DNA from: Limnobacter sp. CACIAM 66H1
GTDB taxonomy: Bacteria; Pseudomonadota; Gammaproteobacteria; Burkholderiales; Burkholderiaceae_B
Reading direction: 5' to 3'
Assembly (NCBI RefSeq): GCF_001601825.1
Contig: NZ_LUJK01000038.1
Span: 1 to 33,038 of the forward strand
Length of the DNA stretch: 33,038 bases
Part shown: piece by piece, positions 26,781 to 33,038 of the stretch
Layout of the letters: every line of letters begins with the position of its first letter
Position numbering within the stretch: the stretch's first letter is position 1
Notes under the pieces: generated by a model
Told to the model about the DNA's origin: nothing
The model's database searches: none
Seen by the model: only the letters and a program-made list of their open reading frames with translations
Made by a program: the position numbers and the translations under genes

Positions 26781-28208
26781 TTACGCGCCCACCAGGTTTT
26801 GTCCGCACACACGCAGAGTGGCGCCGTTTACACCAGCGGCCAGCGGGCTGGCCATGAAAGTGACTGCCTCAGCAATGTCCACTGGCAATCCACCTTGCGA
26901 CAGGCTGGACAAACGACGAGCCACTTCGCGGGTTACCACAGGAATGGCTGCAGTCATTTGAGTTTCAATAAAGCCCGGCGCAATCGCGTTAATGGAAATG
27001 CCCTTGCCTTCCAGTTGCTTGGCCATGGCATCCACATAACCAATCACGGCACTCTTGGTGGCTGCATAGTTGGTTTGGCCTGCGTTACCGGCAATACCAC
27101 CGATCGATGAAATACACACGATACGGGCGTTGACACCAAATGCATCTCCTGCCAACAACTGGTCGTTACAACGAACAATCGCACCCAGGTTCACATCCAG
27201 CACCATGTCCCACAGGTGGGCTGCCATGTTGCGCATCATCTTGTCGCGTGTGATACCTGCGTTGTGCACAATAATGTCAATCTTGCCACCCTTCTGTGCA
27301 GCCACAGCAGCCAGCTTCTTACCGGCGTCGGCATCGGTAATGTCCAGCGGGCAGGCCACGCCGCCGATGCTGCTCATGGTTGTACCCAACACGCTTTCGT
27401 CTGCGGGTCGATCCACACCGATCACGGTTGCGCCTTCGCGGGCCAGCACTTCAGCAATGGCTGCACCAATACCGCGTGCCGCGCCGGTCACAACGGCCAG
27501 CTTGCCAGTCAGTGGCTTCTCGGAAAACGCTGCAACTTTCACACCTTTCGGAGCACCAACTACCGGCAGCACTTGGCCGGTCACGAATGCTGAATGTGGG
27601 CTCAAGAAAAAGCGCAGTGCGCCTTCAATGCCATTTTCAGCGCCGGTTTTTACCTGAATCAAATTGGCGGTTGTACCGTTCTTGCCGCTTTCTTTCGCAA
27701 GGCTGCGAATAAAACCGGGCAATGAGGACTGTGCTGTTTCAGCCAGGGCATCTTTGCAATCACCACGTGGACGTCCAATCACCACAATACGGCTGTTCGA
27801 TGGCACTTTGCGCAGGCGTGGGTTGAAAAAGTCGTACAACAAACGCAGGTCAGCCACGTTGGCTGCCGAGGTAACATCCAGCACATACACGGTTTCAGGA
27901 ACGCCGTTGTCAGCTTGAGAAATGCTCACGTCTACTTTGGCTTTGGCCGCAGCTTGCTTGATACCATCCAGGCCCGCCAAATCGGCGGACACCTTGATCG
28001 ATGCACCCATGGAATCCAACGCCTTCACCACGGCCGAAGCCACTGGGCCAAATGCACTGGCACCCACCAACGCGTTTGAATTGCTCAATGATTTTTCGGC
28101 GTATCCGGCTTTGGCGCGCTTCAACATGGGGGGCACGGGCAGGCCCAGTGCAGCGGCAATTTGTTTACCTGTCGAGGTGTGAACAAATTCAAGAATTTTG
28201 TCGGCCAT
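26781..28208 (-). CDS. High-molecular-weight FabG (3-oxoacyl reductase)
   Basis: Short-chain dehydrogenase/reductase of 475 residues, with an N-terminal inactive-looking Rossmann-like domain of about 200 residues ahead of a complete FabG domain. The C-terminal domain starts KLAVVTGAARGIGAAIAEVL (about 215), then VHNAGITRDKM; its catalytic Ser is in CISSIGGIAGNAGQ and the Tyr-Lys pair in NYAATKSAVIGY, near 385-396. The arrangement matches FabG4-type proteins of mycobacteria and burkholderias. It would reduce 3-oxoacyl-CoA or -ACP with NAD(P)H. AAGGAC eight bases before the ATG supports the start. It is the first gene of the fabG-thiolase-maoC operon. Confidence 0.93.
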   Translation of the reverse strand: MADKILEFVHTSTGKQIAAALGLPVPPMLKRAKAGYAEKSLSNSNALVGASAFGPVASAVVKALDSMGASIKVSADLAGLDGIKQAAAKAKVDVSISQADNGVPETVYVLDVTSAANVADLRLLYDFFNPRLRKVPSNSRIVVIGRPRGDCKDALAETAQSSLPGFIRSLAKESGKNGTTANLIQVKTGAENGIEGALRFFLSPHSAFVTGQVLPVVGAPKGVKVAAFSEKPLTGKLAVVTGAARGIGAAIAEVLAREGATVIGVDRPADESVLGTTMSSIGGVACPLDITDADAGKKLAAVAAQKGGKIDIIVHNAGITRDKMMRNMAAHLWDMVLDVNLGAIVRCNDQLLAGDAFGVNARIVCISSIGGIAGNAGQTNYAATKSAVIGYVDAMAKQLEGKGISINAIAPGFIETQMTAAIPVVTREVARRLSSLSQGGLPVDIAEAVTFMASPLAAGVNGATLRVCGQNLVGA

Positions 28209-28272
28209 GAGTCTCGTCCTTCTTATAGGGGGAATGTCTTTTTTAAGGGCCTAGCATAGCCCAGCAAGACAA

Positions 28273-28288
28273 TGTTACTGTTGCGTAA
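28273..28288. promoter_or_regulatory. Inverted repeat upstream of the fabG operon
   Basis: GTTAC and GTAAC flank a six-base centre (GTTACTGTTGCGTAAC), 65 bases upstream of the fabG ATG. A position where a dimeric regulator, perhaps a TetR protein, could bind. No regulator is shown to act here. Confidence 0.35.
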
Positions 28289-28335
28289 CTTGCGAGTGTA
28301 TAGAAACTTGACCAGAAAATCGTAGAGGGTCGTCT

Positions 28336-29052
28336 CTAACCCGGAAAGGTTAAAGGCGTGTCACCGGGTTGCCAAGGGGTGTACTTCACCATGGCTTTTT
28401 CAAGCAAAGGCGAGGTCAAAAAAGAATTGAGCCACAACTTGAGTTCTTCATAGCCAGTTACTGCATCAAACCAAGCCTCATCGGCAATTCGAAACTGGCG
28501 CACAAAAGGCAAAATTGCGAAGTCGGCAAAGCTGGGTTTTGCGCCAAATAGCCATGGGCCCTGTTGCGACAGCACTTCATTCCACAGGGTCAGAATTTTT
28601 TCACATGCGATGCGATGCTCAAGAGGATCGCAGGTGTAGGTGTCAGTAGCCGTTTTTACGTGATAGCGGTGTGGGTATTTGTAACGGTCCAGGTTTCGCT
28701 TGAATTCGCCATCGAGTAGCGCAATCCATTCGTCGCATTTTTGTTGCTGTTCAGCACTCAACACCAACCAGTCTGCCGGAAAATTCTGGCCCACCGCCCA
28801 ACGCATCACATCCAGGCTTTCATCGATCACAGTGCCGTCTTGGAGCCACAACACGGGTACGGTGCCTTTGGGTGAAATTTCAAGCATGTGAGCGGGTTTG
28901 GCGCGCAGTACCAATTCACGAACCTCAACCTTCAATCCCGCTGCGACGATCGCCAACCTTGCGCGCATGGCATAGGGGCAACGGCGAAAGGTGTACAACA
29001 CGGGTAAACCAAGCTGGTGCCCGTGATCGGCTTGCTGCTCCACCCCGCTCAC
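28336..29052 (-). CDS. Glutathione S-transferase-like protein
   Basis: Cytoplasmic protein of 238 residues with a GST N-terminal thioredoxin fold and an all-helical C-terminal domain. A redox motif [11 protein letters not shown] (Cys25, CPYA) opens the first domain, closer to glutaredoxin-like omega or beta-type GSTs than to Tyr/Ser GSTs; [21 protein letters not shown] carries the cis-Pro and the glutathione-binding ES pair. The GTG start overlaps the trhO stop by four bases (GTGA), implying translational coupling; a GTG three codons later behind GGAG is an alternative. The substrate is unknown. Confidence 0.85.
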   Translation of the reverse strand: MSGVEQQADHGHQLGLPVLYTFRRCPYAMRARLAIVAAGLKVEVRELVLRAKPAHMLEISPKGTVPVLWLQDGTVIDESLDVMRWAVGQNFPADWLVLSAEQQQKCDEWIALLDGEFKRNLDRYKYPHRYHVKTATDTYTCDPLEHRIACEKILTLWNEVLSQQGPWLFGAKPSFADFAILPFVRQFRIADEAWFDAVTGYEELKLWLNSFLTSPLLEKAMVKYTPWQPGDTPLTFPG

Positions 29053-30044
29053 TCCGCGTGCGCTTGTTGGGGTAGCGGATCTTTGGGCAACATCTTGCGG
29101 CCGATATGCTTCTCATTGCGCTGCTTGGCCAGTTGAATCTGTTTTTGGCGTTCGCCAAAGCGCTTCTTTTGATCGTCGGTCAGCGAATCGTAGCAATGTG
29201 GGCAACCCACGCCCTGAATGTATTTTTCGCTCTGCTTTTCTTCCTCGGTAATTGGCATGCGGCAAGCATGGCACAGGTCGTAGTGGCCCACCTGCAAACC
29301 GTGGGTCACCGACACGCGCTGGTCAAACACAAAGCATTCGCCCTTCCACAAACTTTGCTCTTCGGGAATTTCTTCGAGGTACTTCAAAATGCCACCCTCA
29401 AGGTGATACACCTCTTCAAACCCTTGTTCCAGCATATACGCGGTGGATTTCTCGCAGCGAATACCACCGGTACAAAACATCGCAATCTTCTTGGGGCGCT
29501 TGTCCGCAGGCAGGCTTTTCAAATTCTTTTCAACCCATTGCGGAAATTCACGGAACGTGGTGGTGGCTGGGTCTACTGCGCCCTCGAAAGTACCAATCGC
29601 GTATTCATAGTTGTTGCGGGTGTCGATTACCAGGGTATCCGGATCCTGGATCAAGGCATTCCAGTCGGCTGGTTTCACATAGCGGCCCACCAGGCGATTC
29701 GGATCAATTCCATCTTTGCCCATGGTCACAATTTCACGTTTCAGCTTCACCTTCATGCGAGTGAAAGCCTGTTCAGGCGCTATCGAATATTTGGGTGGCA
29801 AATCCGCAAAACGCGGATCACTCCACAAAAAACGCATCAAGGCCACGATGCCGGCACGGGGGGCGCTCACAGTGCCATTGATGCCCTCCTTGGCCAGCAG
29901 CAAAGTGCCCAGCACACCGTTTTCAATGCACACGGCCTCGAGCCTAGGCTTGATGTCTTCAAAATCGGGAAGGCTGACGAATTTATACAGCGCTGCAACC
30001 ACGATTTGATCGGATTGGGGAATGGAGGCTTCGCTCATGGACAT
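29049..30044 (-). CDS. trhO: tRNA uridine(34) hydroxylase, rhodanese-domain protein
   Basis: Rhodanese-related protein of 331 residues, matching the TrhO/YceA family that hydroxylates uridine 34 in some tRNAs in the route to 5-methoxyuridine derivatives. An N-terminal acylphosphatase-like part ([19 protein letters not shown]) precedes the rhodanese domain; the catalytic Cys is residue 191 in [14 protein letters not shown]-terminal region has two CxxC pairs in LCHACRMP and GCPHCYDSL. Both M1 and M3 are possible starts and neither has a strong ribosome site. A promoter candidate, TTGGGT with TACAAT 17 bases apart, is at 30118-30090. The GST gene is translationally coupled downstream. Confidence 0.93.
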   Translation of the reverse strand: MSMSEASIPQSDQIVVAALYKFVSLPDFEDIKPRLEAVCIENGVLGTLLLAKEGINGTVSAPRAGIVALMRFLWSDPRFADLPPKYSIAPEQAFTRMKVKLKREIVTMGKDGIDPNRLVGRYVKPADWNALIQDPDTLVIDTRNNYEYAIGTFEGAVDPATTTFREFPQWVEKNLKSLPADKRPKKIAMFCTGGIRCEKSTAYMLEQGFEEVYHLEGGILKYLEEIPEEQSLWKGECFVFDQRVSVTHGLQVGHYDLCHACRMPITEEEKQSEKYIQGVGCPHCYDSLTDDQKKRFGERQKQIQLAKQRNEKHIGRKMLPKDPLPQQAHAE

Positions 30045-30089
30045 GGCAATTCTTTCAAAAAATCATCAGACAAAACAACTTAGCCCGCT

Positions 30090-30118
30090 ATTGTAACCGA
30101 GCACCGGAATTTACCCAA
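30090..30118 (-). promoter_or_regulatory. Candidate sigma-70 promoter of trhO
   Basis: On the minus strand TTGGGT (30118-30113), a 17-base spacer, then TACAAT (30095-30090). It lies about 46 bases before the trhO ATG. Confidence 0.5.
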
Positions 30119-30209
30119 TCAAGCAAAAAGCCAAATCAGCATGGGCTTTGGTACACTGAGCCACATACAGCGCTGCGCAGCAGCAACCCCCACTACAAGA
30201 ACACACATC

Positions 30210-31832
30210 ATGAATGCCTTCTGGATCTTGGTCCTTTTGATTTTGGTTTCCGGCTTTTTTGCCCTCTCGGAAATGGCACTGGCCTCCAGCCGGCGATCCA
30301 AGCTGCAAGCCATGGCCGATGCGGGAAACCCAAAAGCAACCATTGCACTGCAGATCATGGACAACCCCAGCCGCCTGCTCGCCGCCACTCAAACCGGCAT
30401 CACCGCGGCCGCTTTGCTCATGGGTATTTATGGCGAATCCGCGTTGACTGCCACTTTTCAGCAGTTCATCGACCAGTATCTTCCGTCGCTCAGCAACTGG
30501 GCCAGTGTCATTTCATTCACAGTCACCATTGCCTTGGTCACAGGCTTTTCAATTGTTTTTGGGGAAATCGTGCCCAAACGCCTGGCCATCGCCAACCCGG
30601 AAAAGGTTGCTGCCTTTTGTGCACCTTTCATGTCGATCTTCCTGAAAGTGCTCAGCCCCGCAATTGCCCTGTTGTCCAAAGGCTCCGACCTGGTGCTCAG
30701 CTTCATCCCGTTCAAAGCTGCACCTGCAGTGAGTACGATTGAAGAAATTCAGGCCTTTCTCGATGAAGGCGCCAAAACTGGCATGCTGGCCCCCGAAGAA
30801 CGTCACCTGATGAGCAATGTTCTGCGCCTTGAAGACCGTCGTTTGGCCTCGGTCATGACCCCGGTGAGCGACATTGCCTATCTGGATCTGCATGCACCGC
30901 GTGAAGACAACCTGCGCTTGTTGCGCGAGGCCCCACACTCCATGCTGCCAATTTGCAAAGGCAGCTTGCAGCAAGTGATTGGCGTAGCCGAAAGTCATGA
31001 CATTCTTCAAGCGGCCATGGAAGGTGACATCGACTTCGCTGAAATACCCCTGCAAAACGCACTGTTCGTGCCCGCCTCGCTCACGCTGGTCGATCTGCTT
31101 CGCACTTTTCGCCAGCAGAAAAAAACTTTTGCGTTCGTGGTCAGTGAATTCGGCATGACCGAGGGTATTGTGACCATCGATGATGTGTTGTCCAGCGTGG
31201 TGGGTGACATGATGCCCATGATGGACACCCCCGAAGAAGCACTGGCTGTAAAACGCGAGGACGGATCATGGTTGCTCGATGGACTTTTACCCATCGACGA
31301 AATGAAAATCAAACTGGGCATTCGCGACTTGCCCCAGGAAGACTTGGGCAACTTCCACACCGTCGGTGGGTTCGTGTTGGCCTCGCTGGGCCGTATCCCG
31401 AAAAAAACCGAGAAATTTGACTGGAACAACTGGCGATTTGAAGTGGTGGACGTAGACCGGAACAGGGTGGACCAGGTATTGCCACCCCAAAACAGTCAGG
31501 CTGATGCAATTCAGGCCGTTAAACCCTCGGGTTCAATCCTTTCGGCATCGGAAAAGCGATGTTCTCTTCCACGCCTTCCATGTTTCGAACCGACAAAGCA
31601 CCCCATTCTTTCAGGCGCTTCACCACACCCTGCACAAGGTGCTCGGGCGCTGAGGCACCCGCAGTCAAGCCGATGTGTTTCACGCCGTCGAACCAGTCTC
31701 GCTCCAGGCTGTCCGCATTTTCAATCAGCTTGGCAGGCACACCCAACTTCTCGGCCACTTCCCGCAAGCGATTGGAATTGGAACTGCTTGGGCTGCCCAC
31801 CACCAATACCAAATCAACCTGGCGAGCCATGA
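30210..31832 (+). CDS. CNNM/CorC-type hemolysin-like membrane protein, with abnormal extended C-terminus
   Basis: Inner-membrane CNNM-family protein of 540 residues, thought to transport Mg2+ or related cations. An N-terminal CNNM membrane domain ([19 protein letters not shown], then [12 protein letters not shown]) is followed by a pair of CBS domains ([37 protein letters not shown]) and a CorC-type C-terminal domain ending [15 protein letters not shown] near residue 425. Homologues normally end about there. The frame instead runs on 105 residues, rich in Arg, Pro and Ser, antisense to ispH, with no stop until 31832. The ATG at 30210 is preferred over an ATG at 30141 that lies within a probable -10 region. 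Confidence 0.82.
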   Translation: MNAFWILVLLILVSGFFALSEMALASSRRSKLQAMADAGNPKATIALQIMDNPSRLLAATQTGITAAALLMGIYGESALTATFQQFIDQYLPSLSNWASVISFTVTIALVTGFSIVFGEIVPKRLAIANPEKVAAFCAPFMSIFLKVLSPAIALLSKGSDLVLSFIPFKAAPAVSTIEEIQAFLDEGAKTGMLAPEERHLMSNVLRLEDRRLASVMTPVSDIAYLDLHAPREDNLRLLREAPHSMLPICKGSLQQVIGVAESHDILQAAMEGDIDFAEIPLQNALFVPASLTLVDLLRTFRQQKKTFAFVVSEFGMTEGIVTIDDVLSSVVGDMMPMMDTPEEALAVKREDGSWLLDGLLPIDEMKIKLGIRDLPQEDLGNFHTVGGFVLASLGRIPKKTEKFDWNNWRFEVVDVDRNRVDQVLPPQNSQADAIQAVKPSGSILSASEKRCSLPRLPCFEPTKHPILSGASPHPAQGARALRHPQSSRCVSRRRTSLAPGCPHFQSAWQAHPTSRPLPASDWNWNCLGCPPPIPNQPGEP

Positions 31833-32448
31833 ATTTCACGGCATCCTGGCGATTCTGCGTGGCGTAGCAAATGTCTGCCTTCTTGGGCTCGCGAATATCA
31901 GGAAACTTCGTTTTCAGCGCGGCGATCACCTTGGAGGCATCATCAACACTCAAAGTAGTTTGAGTTACAAAAGCCAGTGGTGTACCCGCTGCAATACTCA
32001 GTTTGGCCACATCCTCCTCAGTTTCAACCAGGTAAATACCATCTTTCACCTGGCCCATGGTGCCCTCGACCTCAGGGTGACCCTCATGACCAATCATGAT
32101 GATCTCGCAACCCTGCGCGCGCATCTTGCTCACCTCCACATGCACTTTCGTAACCAGTGGGCAGGTGGCATCAAACACCTTCAAACCCAGGCTTTCTGCT
32201 TGTGCGCGTACATCTTGCGACACGCCATGGGCGGAAAACACAACTGTGGAGCCAGTGGGCACATCCTCCAGTTCATCCACAAAAATTGCACCTTTGCCAC
32301 GCAAGTCCTCAACCACGGTCTTGTTATGAACAATTTCATGTTTCACGTAAATCGGCGAACCAAATTGCTGCAGGGCGCGTTCCACAATTTCAATGGCGCG
32401 GTCTACGCCAGCACAAAAACCACGCGGCTGGGCCAGGCTAATTTCCAT
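31519..32448 (-). CDS. ispH: 4-hydroxy-3-methylbut-2-enyl diphosphate reductase
   Basis: Last step of the non-mevalonate isoprenoid pathway: reduces HMBPP to IPP and DMAPP using a [4Fe-4S] cluster. The 309-residue protein carries the three cluster cysteines: Cys12 in [12 protein letters not shown], one in [11 protein letters not shown], and one in [21 protein letters not shown] provides the conserved His and Glu, and [10 protein letters not shown] binds the diphosphate. The ATG at 32448 is chosen over a GTG two codons upstream because GAGGTG lies immediately before it. It follows fkpB on the same strand with a few bases between, an operon known in other proteobacteria. Its 3' end is overlapped by the CNNM frame on the other strand. 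Confidence 0.97.
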   Translation of the reverse strand: MEISLAQPRGFCAGVDRAIEIVERALQQFGSPIYVKHEIVHNKTVVEDLRGKGAIFVDELEDVPTGSTVVFSAHGVSQDVRAQAESLGLKVFDATCPLVTKVHVEVSKMRAQGCEIIMIGHEGHPEVEGTMGQVKDGIYLVETEEDVAKLSIAAGTPLAFVTQTTLSVDDASKVIAALKTKFPDIREPKKADICYATQNRQDAVKFMARQVDLVLVVGSPSSSNSNRLREVAEKLGVPAKLIENADSLERDWFDGVKHIGLTAGASAPEHLVQGVVKRLKEWGALSVRNMEGVEENIAFPMPKGLNPRV

Positions 32449-32455
32449 ACTCACC

Positions 32456-32920
32456 TCACAGCACCCCGATCAACTGCACCTCAAAGGTCAGCGCCTTGCC
32501 TGCCAAAGGGTGATTAAAATCAAACAAAATATCGTCTTCACGTTCTTCCACTACCGTGCCGGCAAACTGACCACCATCGGGCGCAGGAAAGTGCACAAAC
32601 TCACCTGGCTCAAATGTGGTGCCCTCTTCGGCGTATTTCGACAGCAAGGCTTTGCTCACGGGCCGGTACAGATCTGGATTGATGTCACCGTAGCCACTGC
32701 CTGCCGGCAAAGTGAATATGTCACGCTGCCCCGCCTGCATACCAAACAGGCAACGCTCAAGCCCCTCAGCCAACTGACCAGCGCCAATTGACAATGTGGC
32801 TGGCTTGTCCTCAAAAGTAGACACAATCACCTGCTGGCTGTCAGCCAAGCGAATGCGGTAATGCAAGGTCACGAATGAAGATTCGTTCACCACGGGCTTG
32901 GGCTGTACTGCATCGGTCAT
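32456..32920 (-). CDS. fkpB: FKBP-type peptidyl-prolyl isomerase, SlpA/FkpB-like
   Basis: Peptidyl-prolyl cis-trans isomerase and chaperone of 154 residues, without a signal peptide, so cytoplasmic. The FKBP core starts [15 protein letters not shown] and continues through [19 protein letters not shown] and the acidic, flap-domain-like insertion [36 protein letters not shown] ends the domain, typical of the SlyD/SlpA subgroup. There is no His-rich metal tail as in SlyD. It precedes ispH by only a few bases, repeating the fkpB-ispH order of other proteobacteria. The remaining 118 bases to the right edge hold no firm gene. Confidence 0.93.
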   Translation of the reverse strand: MTDAVQPKPVVNESSFVTLHYRIRLADSQQVIVSTFEDKPATLSIGAGQLAEGLERCLFGMQAGQRDIFTLPAGSGYGDINPDLYRPVSKALLSKYAEEGTTFEPGEFVHFPAPDGGQFAGTVVEEREDDILFDFNHPLAGKALTFEVQLIGVL

Positions 32921-33038
32921 TTCAACATCCTGAATTCATTTCAAAAACGGCTCTATTCTACGCCTTTGGAAGCAGTCAGGCAGCCACACGCGGGTCTGAA
33001 TGGTTCGAGTCTGTAATGACCCAGCGATTTCTGCACAG

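Noticed and set aside
29106-30083. Plus-strand open frame of 325 codons over trhO
   Set aside because: It is a shadow of trhO, rich in His and Gln from antisense reading, without homology I recognise.
30141-30209. Upstream ATG of the CNNM gene
   Set aside because: It would add polar residues ahead of the first membrane helix and lies over a probable -10 (TGGTACACT).
32976-33038. Possible C-terminal end of a minus-strand gene at the right edge
   Set aside because: The 20 open codons before a TGA are too few to recognise, and an ATG on the other strand is equally plausible.

Overview
The window reads as a contiguous piece of chromosome from a heterotrophic betaproteobacterium, most likely of the order Burkholderiales; a Limnobacter-like genome is my best guess, from protein style and moderate GC, and is not proven. 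Genes are dense on both strands, start codons are often GTG or TTG, and nearly everything is housekeeping or catabolic. I see no phage, insertion sequence or CRISPR array.

Layout. 1-1658: the end of an iron/cobalamin-type ABC importer (permease and ATPase). 1659-4716: a copper-defence module (cueR and copA on the minus strand, copZ on the plus strand) sharing a mirrored pair of MerR-type promoters. 4726-6804: a methyltransferase divergent from an NSS sodium symporter. 6897-11866: a lipoprotein alkylsulfatase with a possible sigma-54 promoter, a VOC protein, two small lipoproteins and an oxidoreductase with a probable SAF-like domain. 11956-12874: a FrnE/DsbA-like protein and tRNA-Ser(GGA), with hairpins and a strong terminator between them. 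12935-22205: a short-chain carboxylate region with a sodium:solute symporter, acetyl-CoA synthetase, UPF0114 protein, class I fumarase, a small HEXXH peptidase and propionyl-CoA synthetase. 22381-24205: an iron-binding periplasmic protein without its transporter, then a TetR regulator. 24206-24547: a gene-free stretch holding a large imperfect inverted repeat. 24548-28208: a fatty-acid or polyhydroxyalkanoate-type operon (long FabG, thiolase, MaoC-like hydratase), with maoC broken by one extra base in an A7 run. 28336-30044: glutathione S-transferase and tRNA hydroxylase TrhO. 30210-32920: a CNNM/CorC membrane protein convergent with fkpB-ispH.

Working together. The symporter, Acs, PrpE and fumarase would import short-chain acids, activate them and feed acetyl-CoA into the TCA cycle, while FabG, thiolase and MaoC handle acyl-CoA intermediates. 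CopA exports copper, CopZ carries it in the cytoplasm and CueR senses it.

The observations I rate highest are the back-to-back CueR promoters joined by a perfect 16-bp palindrome, the maoC frameshift, the CNNM gene that runs about 310 bp antisense into ispH, and the nested inverted-repeat element at 24.2-24.5 kb. I did not find convincing evidence of a wholly new biological system.
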